IMG/VR virus record: IMGVR_UViG_3300010885_007584 | Span: 1 to 29,531 of that record | DNA from: a virus | Direction: 5' to 3' (one strand) | Length of the DNA: 29,531 nucleotides | Shown here: positions 24,062-29,531 of the stretch, in pieces | Numbering within the stretch: position 1 is the stretch's first letter | How the letters are laid out: every line of letters begins with the position of its first letter | Program-made: the position numbers and the translations under genes | Notes under the pieces: generated by a model | Databases searched by the model: none | The model's input: only the letters and a program-made list of their open reading frames with translations | Told to the model about the DNA's origin: nothing

Positions 24062-25899
24062 GGATAAACAAATCCTTGATAACTTATCAGCCTTCGTCTG
24101 GAGCGGGTAGTGGTACGGTTACATCTGTGGCGCTATCTGCTCCAACGGGTTTTACTGTGAGTGGATCACCTATCGTGTCATCGGGAACGCTTACTCTTGC
24201 ATTCACAACGGGTTACGGCATCCCACCGCTGATGACGGGTAATAGTGGTAAGTTCCTCACTACCAATGGCACAACAATGTCATGGGTGAATATATCTGGG
24301 ACTGATGTGACGGGTGCTGCTATCAGCACATCGAACGATACAAATATCCTCATAACTGCAAGTGGTAATACTACCAATGCCCTTCTCCGTACTATGACAC
24401 TCACCGCAGGATGGACGGGTCAATTATCGGTAGCAAGGGGTGGAACGGGTGCAGGTACACTCACAGGCGTTGTCATCGGTAACGCCACGGCTAACATGAC
24501 TGCGGTGGCAGGAACGGCAGGGCAATTCCTTCGCAGAAATACTGCAAATACTGCGTATGAGTTCAGAACGCTACAAGGTGGAGACATCGCAGGAAGTGAA
24601 TTGACATTCACGAATGATACAAACGTGCAGATGACCCTTGGTGGTACTCCTGCATCGGCTTTGTTGCAACCCGTCAGTATTAATTTAGGATGGACTGGGC
24701 AATTATCGGTATCAAGAGGAGGCACGGGAGCGAGTACGCTTACAGGCGTATTGATAGGGAATGGAACATCAGCGGTGAGTGGGGTAACGGGTACATCAGG
24801 ACAATTGCTTAGAAGGAACGTAGCGAATACGGCTTATGAGTTCTTTACTGCATCATTACTTACGGGTAATGGTACGGCTAATTTTGTACCCATTTGGACA
24901 TCAGCAACAAATATCCTTGATAGTCCTTTGTCCTTTGTAAGCTCGGAAGCTAACTTTGGAAGTAATAAATTAGTAGCAGGAAACGTATCTGCACCAAACG
25001 GATCAATAATGCTCCAAGATAATTACTCAACGGGGCATCTTGGTAATATCGGAACAATGTACTCAGGTGGAAATCTAATGCTCGGATATTGTGTTACCCC
25101 TTCCACATCTTCCGCTACTGCATTCCTTTCGGCTACGGGATTAACTGACTTTCCGAGGTCTTCTGTTGTTCTTGGCGAGAACGTAAGCATTTATACAGGC
25201 GCAGCACAGACTGTTGCAGTAGGTTCATCAGTTACCATGTCTGAGCGGTTTAGGATGGAGAATAATGGCAGATTAAGACTTAACGCTTATACATCATCAC
25301 TATCATTTACAGGCATCGCAGCAGGATATTTAGCCTTTACAAGCGGTGGTTACATAATCACTACTGCCACTCCAGGTGGTGTATCGGGTACGCAGGATTA
25401 CCTTGCTAAATTCGATTCAACGGGGGTGGCAGTTGCCAACTCACGGATGATTGATAACGGCACAAACTTCCTGTTAAATGGTGCAAGTGCTTATGTAACA
25501 GGCTTAAATCTCATCGGTGATATTGGTATTCAATCCGCATCGAGTCAGGCATCCTCAATAATTATGAGAAGTAATCAAACGCCAACGAGTGGAACATCAA
25601 TCGGAATAATTGATTCCTATGCAATAACTACGGGTTCAACATACACACTATCGGCAGGAATAGATTTCAGAGCCTCACAAAATTGGAACTCCACTTCATC
25701 AGGAACTGATATTTTTGTTCAGACTGCACCTGATAACACTATTGCACCTGCTGATATGTTTGTATTTCTAAATAACGGAGCGGTAAGGTTCATAGGTAGG
25801 ACATCCAACCCATTGAGCCCAGCAGCAGGAACGATGTATTATAACTCATCCGGAAATAATATGCGGTATTACAACGGAACGAGTTGGATAACTTTTTAA
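24058..25899 (+). CDS. Tail fibre protein 2, with internal repeats
   Basis: A 613-residue fibre protein. Residues of about 15-60 share a module with fibre 1 (SGTVTSVALSAPTGF here, SGTVQSVGLTMPSAF there). Residues 80-267 are two tandem repeats of about 94 residues, each with SNDTN or TNDTN and then GWTGQLSV(A/S)RGGTGA and NTAYEF. The C-terminus ends PAAGTMYYNSSGNNMRYYNG then TSWITF, a widespread fibre tip motif. It probably forms a trimeric receptor-binding fibre. A promoter for the lysis operon overlaps its last codons. Confidence 0.8.
   Translation: MRINKSLITYQPSSGAGSGTVTSVALSAPTGFTVSGSPIVSSGTLTLAFTTGYGIPPLMTGNSGKFLTTNGTTMSWVNISGTDVTGAAISTSNDTNILITASGNTTNALLRTMTLTAGWTGQLSVARGGTGAGTLTGVVIGNATANMTAVAGTAGQFLRRNTANTAYEFRTLQGGDIAGSELTFTNDTNVQMTLGGTPASALLQPVSINLGWTGQLSVSRGGTGASTLTGVLIGNGTSAVSGVTGTSGQLLRRNVANTAYEFFTASLLTGNGTANFVPIWTSATNILDSPLSFVSSEANFGSNKLVAGNVSAPNGSIMLQDNYSTGHLGNIGTMYSGGNLMLGYCVTPSTSSATAFLSATGLTDFPRSSVVLGENVSIYTGAAQTVAVGSSVTMSERFRMENNGRLRLNAYTSSLSFTGIAAGYLAFTSGGYIITTATPGGVSGTQDYLAKFDSTGVAVANSRMIDNGTNFLLNGASAYVTGLNLIGDIGIQSASSQASSIIMRSNQTPTSGTSIGIIDSYAITTGSTYTLSAGIDFRASQNWNSTSSGTDIFVQTAPDNTIAPADMFVFLNNGAVRFIGRTSNPLSPAAGTMYYNSSGNNMRYYNGTSWITF
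24295..24858 (+). repeat. Two tandem 282-base repeats in fibre 2
   Basis: Unit 1 spans 24295-24576 and unit 2 spans 24577 to about 24858. The best-conserved part is 156 bases long in both (24409-24564 and 24688-24843), starting GWTGQLSV and ending NTAYEF. DNA identity is partial, so this is an old duplication within the gene. Confidence 0.8.
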
Positions 25900-25914
25900 A
25901 TTTATATAACTTTG
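25884..25914 (+). promoter_or_regulatory. Bacteroidetes-type promoter of the lysis operon
   Basis: TTG (25884-25886), 20 bases, then TAACTTTG (25907-25914), a full match to TTG-N19-21-TAnnTTTG. Transcription would begin near 25920, about a dozen bases before the ATG at 25933. It overlaps the end of the fibre 2 gene and precedes a run of overlapping lysis genes. Confidence 0.65.
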
Positions 25915-25932
25915 TTTATAAAACTTACACCA

Positions 25933-26310
25933 ATGACTTACAAGGAACTAATCGAAGCAATGCAAATCTTGGTTCAGAACATCGGCAACCAAGAGACAAA
26001 AACACAGAAGAAGCTGCTCAAAATTCACGGCAAGCTCAAAGAATACTACGAAGAGTACGAAGAGAAGCTTAATGACATTAGGCTTGAGAATGCCATGACG
26101 GAAGAGAATGGTGCGCTGATTCTTGACGAGAAGCAAGGTTACAAGTACAATAAAGATGGTCAAAGGAAGATGTATAAGGAGATTAAAGAATTACTAAATA
26201 AAGAGTTCAATTATGAACATATTGAAGTAATAAATACAAAAGGACTTGAAGAACACATATATTTAAAATATTTTACCACAGGGATAAATTTTATCGAAGA
26301 CAATGAGTGA
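25933..26310 (+). CDS. Coiled-coil protein of unknown function, first gene of the lysis operon
   Basis: A 125-residue protein from the ATG at 25933; the earlier TTG at 25912 lies in the promoter. Residues 1-60 are strongly helical and charged (LVQNIGNQETKTQKKLLKIH, then KEYYEEYEEKLNDIRLE), a probable coiled coil. A short beta segment follows (NGALILDEKQGYKYNKDGQR). I know no function for it. It overlaps the next gene by eight bases. It may be a structural or regulatory protein expressed late. Confidence 0.7.
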   Translation: MTYKELIEAMQILVQNIGNQETKTQKKLLKIHGKLKEYYEEYEEKLNDIRLENAMTEENGALILDEKQGYKYNKDGQRKMYKEIKELLNKEFNYEHIEVINTKGLEEHIYLKYFTTGINFIEDNE

Positions 26311-26515
26311 GATGCAGTTCATAATAGATCGTTTGGAGGCAATTGATTCAAAGTTTGATGAGAAATTAGATAAGATTCTCATTCAAACTACGAGAACGAA
26401 TGGTAGGGTGACTGGTCTTGAGAACTGGAAACGTGGTGTATCAAAAACGACATGGTGGGTTCTTGGTATAGTGGGCGCAGTTATTCTTTTATTAATCCAA
26501 AAATATCTATTATGA
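26303..26515 (+). CDS. XhlA-like membrane protein (holin accessory)
   Basis: A 70-residue protein. The first 45 residues form a charged helix (IIDRLEAIDSKFDEKLDKIL ... NGRVTGLENWKRG). One transmembrane helix follows at about 49-68 (TTWWVLGIVGAVILLLIQKY). This N-terminal coiled coil plus C-terminal anchor matches the XhlA/haemolysin group found beside phage holins. The stop overlaps the next start as ATGA (26512-26515). Confidence 0.7.
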   Translation: MSEMQFIIDRLEAIDSKFDEKLDKILIQTTRTNGRVTGLENWKRGVSKTTWWVLGIVGAVILLLIQKYLL

Positions 26516-26742
26516 TGAGCAGTTTTTTCAGTCTTAACAAACGTGATGCCATTAATGGTTTAATCGTTGCCTTTCTTTCTGCTGCCCTTGCAGGTACTAT
26601 TGCTGCACTTGAAGCAGGTGTTCTTCCTTCTCTTGATGCTTTAAAAGCTGATGGTTTATTCGGTCTTAAAGCAGCAGGTGCATATCTTCTTAAAAACCTT
26701 TTCACTAATTCACAAGATCAATTCTTGAATGCTGAAAAATAG
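26512..26742 (+). CDS. Holin
   Basis: A 76-residue protein from the ATG at 26512; a reading from 26452 would repeat the upstream gene in another frame. Two hydrophobic helices are visible: INGLIVAFLSAALAGTIAAL (about 13-32) and GLFGLKAAGAYLLKNLF (about 48-64). The ending KNLFTNSQDQ resembles Bacteroidetes phage holins. It would form holes in the inner membrane at the end of infection, releasing or activating the endolysin. It is embedded between the XhlA-like and spanin genes with overlaps at both ends. Confidence 0.75.
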   Translation: MMSSFFSLNKRDAINGLIVAFLSAALAGTIAALEAGVLPSLDALKADGLFGLKAAGAYLLKNLFTNSQDQFLNAEK

Positions 26743-27187
26743 TTTTTTGATTGTTGTTGTTATGGTTCTGGTTGGGTGCAATCCTGTTCGATTCGTTCTG
26801 CGGGATGCACCTTCCTTTCGTATTGTTGCTGATGAAGTTATAAAGCGTGGGTATTGTTTGAATGATACAACGTACATTCATAGCACAGACACGCTTGAAA
26901 TAACGGACACTTTGACAATGGTTTATGTTGATACTGCGGTGGTAAATGATACCACTTACTTTTGGGAAACAAAGTTTGAGACTATAACCAAGACCAAGAC
27001 TATTCGTGATAGCATAAAATCTGTTGTTATTGATTCTGCCCAGGTCAAGGTTTTACGCAGACATTTACAAGACAGTGAAAACAAACTATCCGCTGCGTTA
27101 AAGGATCAGAAAATATTAAAAAGGATTATGTTTTTTATGGGTGGTGGGGCATTGATATTCTTTTTGCTCTTATTCAAACTAAAATGA
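26729..27187 (+). CDS. Unimolecular spanin candidate (lipoprotein with C-terminal membrane anchor)
   Basis: A 152-residue protein. The N-terminus is a lipoprotein signal: hydrophobic residues 6-15, then lipobox LVGC with the lipidated Cys17. The middle is beta- and then helix-rich (DTTYIHSTDTLEITDTLT; coiled coil near 110-128). The last 20 residues (MFFMGGGALIFFLLLFKLK) are one membrane helix. A protein anchored in the outer membrane by lipid and in the inner membrane by a C-terminal helix is the architecture of T1 gp11-type u-spanins, which fuse the two membranes during lysis. The lysis-cassette position supports this. It overlaps the holin by 14 bases. Confidence 0.75.
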   Translation: MLKNSFLIVVVMVLVGCNPVRFVLRDAPSFRIVADEVIKRGYCLNDTTYIHSTDTLEITDTLTMVYVDTAVVNDTTYFWETKFETITKTKTIRDSIKSVVIDSAQVKVLRRHLQDSENKLSAALKDQKILKRIMFFMGGGALIFFLLLFKLK

Positions 27188-28170
27188 ATAAAACTGAAAT
27201 AGTTCGTGACTATCGCAATAAATATGGTATGGATATGCCAAATCTAAAGTTGGCTCGTATCATATACAACGAAAACCCTACTGTTTACCCTAACATTGAA
27301 GCAGTCAGAACTACGCTAAGAAATATACAAAAAGGTCATTTTACACAAGGTCAGAGAAAAGTAACCCATCCTCATCCTGACAGACCACTTAACCCTTACA
27401 AACTTCCAGAGTCTTATAAAAAAAAGCCAGAAGTATTAAAACTACTAACGAATAACGATAGTATACTTGTTATATCCGATTTACATATTCCATACCACGA
27501 CATTGATGCTATCACAATTGCGATTAAGTACGGGATTGATGAGGGGGTAAATACTATCTTTATCAATGGCGATTTAATCGATTTTCACGGCATTTCTCGT
27601 TTTGAAAAAGACCCACGGAAGCGAAGTGTCAAGCAGGAATTTGAGGCTACTAAATCGTTTCTAATAGCTTTAAGGGATGCTTTCCCTACGCAGGAGATTT
27701 ATTGGTTACTTGGTAACCATGACATCAGATATGAGAAATGGCTGATGACAAAAGTATATGAGGTATTTGACGATGAGTATTACCACATGGAACAAAGGTT
27801 ACAACTGAATGAGCAAAGGATAAAACTGGTGAATGACAACGTATTAGTCAAGGCAGGAAGGCTAAGTATAACTCATGGGCATCACGTTATGAAGGGTTTC
27901 TTTGCCCCTGTGAATTCGGCAAGGGGGGCATGGATGAAAGCAAAGCAGAATTTATTAATTAGTCATGTTCATAAAGTGAGCAACCATGTTGAGGTTAATT
28001 TGGATGGGGAATCATTCGGTACCTGGTCAACGGGGTGTCTTTCAGAATTAAAGCCTGACTATAATCCTTTGGTTTCAAATTATCAACATGGGTTCGCTCA
28101 TGTCTTAGTAGATAGTGCAGGTGATTTCCAAGTAAAAAATTATCAAATAATAAATGGCAAAATTCACTGA
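27184..28170 (+). CDS. Calcineurin-like metallophosphoesterase
   Basis: A 328-residue enzyme. An N-terminal domain of about 90 residues is helical (YRNKYGMDMPNLKLARIIY, then VRTTLRNIQKG) and looks DNA-binding or regulatory. The catalytic domain has all five metal motifs: SDLH (Asp99, His101), NGDLID (Asp130), GNHD (Asn178, His179, Asp180), THGHH (His231, His233) and HVH (His261, His263). The family hydrolyses phosphodiesters or phosphomonoesters of nucleic acids, nucleotides or proteins; the substrate cannot be told. It overlaps the spanin gene by four bases, so it is made with the lysis proteins. A role in degrading host DNA or countering host nucleotide signals is speculative. Confidence 0.85.
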   Translation: MNKTEIVRDYRNKYGMDMPNLKLARIIYNENPTVYPNIEAVRTTLRNIQKGHFTQGQRKVTHPHPDRPLNPYKLPESYKKKPEVLKLLTNNDSILVISDLHIPYHDIDAITIAIKYGIDEGVNTIFINGDLIDFHGISRFEKDPRKRSVKQEFEATKSFLIALRDAFPTQEIYWLLGNHDIRYEKWLMTKVYEVFDDEYYHMEQRLQLNEQRIKLVNDNVLVKAGRLSITHGHHVMKGFFAPVNSARGAWMKAKQNLLISHVHKVSNHVEVNLDGESFGTWSTGCLSELKPDYNPLVSNYQHGFAHVLVDSAGDFQVKNYQIINGKIH

Positions 28171-28402
28171 TGAAGACCCAGACCTTAACGAATCAGAAGA
28201 CTTTGTTTTTGAGCCTATTGATTATACTGTTTATATCAATTCGGCTTGTAATGTGTTAGATGTAATAAATCATTATGAGCCTCTAACAAAGGATAATCAG
28301 CTCAAAAAAGCACGAATACTGCGTAAGTGTATGCGAATAGTTGAACATTCAGTTGACGAGATTTATAAAGAATTATTTGACCAAGAAGAAGAAGAAAATT
28401 AA
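28154..28402 (+). CDS. Small acidic protein of unknown function
   Basis: An 82-residue protein with acidic ends (DEDPDLNESED at the start, FDQEEEEN at the end) and a helical middle (KKARILRKCMRIVEHSVDEI). It overlaps the metallophosphoesterase by 17 bases and ends four bases before the endolysin start. There is no membrane segment. No function is recognised; a regulator or partner of its neighbours is possible. Confidence 0.65.
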   Translation: MAKFTDEDPDLNESEDFVFEPIDYTVYINSACNVLDVINHYEPLTKDNQLKKARILRKCMRIVEHSVDEIYKELFDQEEEEN

Positions 28403-28406
28403 AAAT

Positions 28407-28901
28407 ATGGACAAGATAACACTTGAAAGAATTAAATTAATCCATCCAAAATTAGAGAAGGAACTAAATAAGATTTACGCAGAGATTTGTGAGGCTCTTG
28501 ATGGCAGGGCAGAATGCAGATTTACGCACACTTTACGGACTTTTGTAGAGCAAGATGCTTTATATGCACAAGGCAGAACAAAGCCTGGCAAAGTGGTTAC
28601 AAGAGCCAAAGGAGGAGATTCTACGCATAATTACGGACTTGCAGTTGATATCGTTCTCATGGTTGCAGAAAAGCCTGTGTGGGATATAAAAATGGACTAT
28701 GATAAAGACGGCAGATCAGATTGGATGGAGGTGGTAGACATATTTAAAAGATACGGATGGATATGGGGAGGAGATTGGAAATTTGTCGATAATCCACATT
28801 TTCAAAAGACTTTAGGTCATACTATTGCTGAATTAAAGACTTATTGGAAATCTAAAAAAGTATATACTGCCGATAATGGTCAGCAGTATATAAGATTATA
28901 A
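28407..28901 (+). CDS. Endolysin, M15 peptidase (L-Ala-D-Glu endopeptidase type) with EF-hand-like loop
   Basis: A 164-residue protein from the ATG at 28407; the longer reading from 28341 overlaps the previous gene in another frame. The M15 motifs are STHNYGLAVDIVL (zinc ligands His74 and Asp81) and VDNPHFQ (catalytic Asp128, zinc ligand His131). Between them lies DYDKDGRSDWME (97-108), with Asp at loop positions 1, 3, 5 and 9 and Glu at 12, a canonical EF-hand calcium loop. T5 endolysin, of the same family, is known to be calcium-activated. No signal peptide is present, so export depends on the holin. It is the last gene on the + strand. Confidence 0.9.
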   Translation: MDKITLERIKLIHPKLEKELNKIYAEICEALDGRAECRFTHTLRTFVEQDALYAQGRTKPGKVVTRAKGGDSTHNYGLAVDIVLMVAEKPVWDIKMDYDKDGRSDWMEVVDIFKRYGWIWGGDWKFVDNPHFQKTLGHTIAELKTYWKSKKVYTADNGQQYIRL

Positions 28902-29111
28902 AATATATTCCTTATTAGGATTTTCAGGAAAACGCCTGAATTCAACCTTTGGAAAGTAGTAATCAAACTGATCCGCTTTTATCCACTGATCTTTAAATTG
29001 GAATTTTAAGCCGTTTTTATAACGCCATAAAACGTTATAGCGATTTAATTTTGCCTCCATATAGTATTTAACACTACTACTTATCGTAACGTTCCGCATA
29101 TCCATTTTCAA
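28896..29111 (-). CDS. Small protein of unknown function, - strand
   Basis: A 71-residue protein from the first of three close Met codons (29111, 29105 or 29099 are all possible). It is basic and aromatic-rich (YYMEAKLNRYNVLWRYKNGL, then KFQFKDQWIKADQFDYYFPK). It overlaps the nuclease gene by about 35 bases and ends convergently, overlapping the endolysin stop by six bases. The size and residue make-up suggest a small nucleic-acid- or protein-binding protein, but nothing specific. Confidence 0.6.
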   Translation of the reverse strand: MKMDMRNVTISSSVKYYMEAKLNRYNVLWRYKNGLKFQFKDQWIKADQFDYYFPKVEFRRFPENPNKEYIL

Positions 29112-29373
29112 TCATTTTGTCGTTTATGTTGCCAATTTTAACCATTGGCCTCCCGTACTTATCCAATCCCGTTGACTCAATTATGAATTCAGGTGGTAGC
29201 ATCTGCATTAGTGCCACCTTAGATACTTTACCCTCTTCAGTGTTCATTTCAGGAGCATTAATCCCCGCCAGACGGCAATTAGCGGTGTAAGTAAGTCGGA
29301 ATCCAAGATCAATCGTTAAATTGACCGTGTCACCGTCTACTACTCTGTTTAGTTTTGCTTTGTAGGTGTACAT
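29077..29373 (-). CDS. Staphylococcal nuclease-like protein
   Basis: A 98-residue protein from the ATG at 29373; a start at 29436 would add 21 residues overlapping the upstream gene. The motifs are RVVDGDTVNLTIDLG, NCRLAGINAPEMNTEE (Arg and Glu of the active site with the metal-binding Asp replaced by Asn in GINAPE) and GLDKYGRPM (second catalytic Arg). The family degrades DNA or RNA using calcium. The length is shorter than full staphylococcal nuclease, as in many phage homologues. No signal peptide is seen, so it acts in the cytoplasm. It overlaps the gene before it by 25 bases. Confidence 0.8.
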   Translation of the reverse strand: MYTYKAKLNRVVDGDTVNLTIDLGFRLTYTANCRLAGINAPEMNTEEGKVSKVALMQMLPPEFIIESTGLDKYGRPMVKIGNINDKMIENGYAERYDK

Positions 29374-29531
29374 TGTTTTATTTTTTCTAAGTAAATAATC
29401 GAATCCATTAACTCCTCCTGTAGATGTGTGAGCCACTCAGCATAAGACAAGTCATCTCGCTCCATTGTCGTGCCATACTTCTTAATTCCCACCTGGCTGC
29501 GTTGGTACATTTTGCGGATTACTGCTGGGAC
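29349..29531 (-). CDS. MazG-like / nucleotide pyrophosphohydrolase-like protein, C-terminal part (5' end outside window)
   Basis: The frame is open from base 29531 back to a TAA at 29349-29351; 60 residues are visible. Key segments are QVGIKKYGTTMERDDLSYAE and WLTHLQEELMDSIIYLEKIK. The E-E-x-x-D pattern in a long helix after KYGTT is seen in phage proteins related to the MazG/dUTPase-like all-alpha pyrophosphohydrolases, which hydrolyse nucleotides. The last ten residues (KQCTPTKQN) look unconserved. Because most of the protein is missing, activity cannot be judged. Confidence 0.6.
   Translation of the reverse strand, partial: VPAVIRKMYQRSQVGIKKYGTTMERDDLSYAEWLTHLQEELMDSIIYLEKIKQCTPTKQN

Noticed and set aside
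1-29531. Integrase, repressor or attachment site suggesting lysogeny
   Set aside because: No tyrosine or serine recombinase motif and no phage repressor-like gene is seen; the missing part of the genome could still hold them.

Overview
This window is most of the genome of a tailed, siphovirus-type phage whose host is probably a member of the Bacteroidetes (Bacteroidota). Three things suggest the host. First, candidate promoters match the Bacteroidetes consensus (-33 TTG, 19-21 bases, then TAnnTTTG). Second, start codons lack Shine-Dalgarno sequences and sit in A-rich leaders. Third, several protein types (holin, lipoprotein spanin, DUF3987 primase-helicase, tail fibres) have the look of Bacteroidetes phages. 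No integrase, repressor or tRNA gene is visible, so the window gives no evidence of lysogeny. The window opens inside one gene and ends inside another, so neither genome end is seen.

Layout on the + strand. (1) 1-3360, recombination and nucleases: end of a RecT/Bet-like annealing protein, a 30-residue membrane protein hidden in an overlapping frame, a coiled-coil protein, a PD-(D/E)XK exonuclease, an SSB-like protein, a VRR-NUC nuclease, a structured non-coding RNA candidate, and an HNH protein. (2) 3373-5925, replication: a primase-helicase followed by a non-coding stretch of 13 short iterons, two 18-base direct repeats and an AT-rich core, most likely the replication origin. (3) 5926-12300, packaging and head: TerS, TerL, portal, MuF-like protein, prohead protease, HK97-type major capsid protein, then a terminator. 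(4) 12356-13821, a methyltransferase and a glycosyltransferase inserted between head and tail genes. (5) 13809-25899, connector and tail: gp6-like connector, gp10-like protein, tail terminator, tail tube, a tail assembly chaperone pair joined by a -1 frameshift, tape measure, tail tip, a second tube-like protein, and fibre genes. (6) 25884-28901, a promoter and a tightly overlapped lysis operon: coiled-coil protein, XhlA-like protein, holin, unimolecular spanin candidate, metallophosphoesterase, small acidic protein, M15 endolysin with an EF-hand-like loop. (7) 28896-29531 on the - strand, convergent: a small unknown protein, a staphylococcal-nuclease-like protein and the end of a MazG-like protein.

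How it fits together: the annealing protein and exonuclease form a two-component recombinase with an SSB-like partner. The primase-helicase probably acts at the adjacent iteron region. TerS/TerL package DNA into the HK97-type head, and a non-contractile tail is assembled on the tape measure. Holin, endolysin and spanin end the infection. The best leads for undescribed biology are the ncRNA candidate with its own promoter, loop-to-strand pairing and terminator (2629-2775), the palindromic iteron origin (5633-5877), and the hidden membrane miniprotein (277-369).
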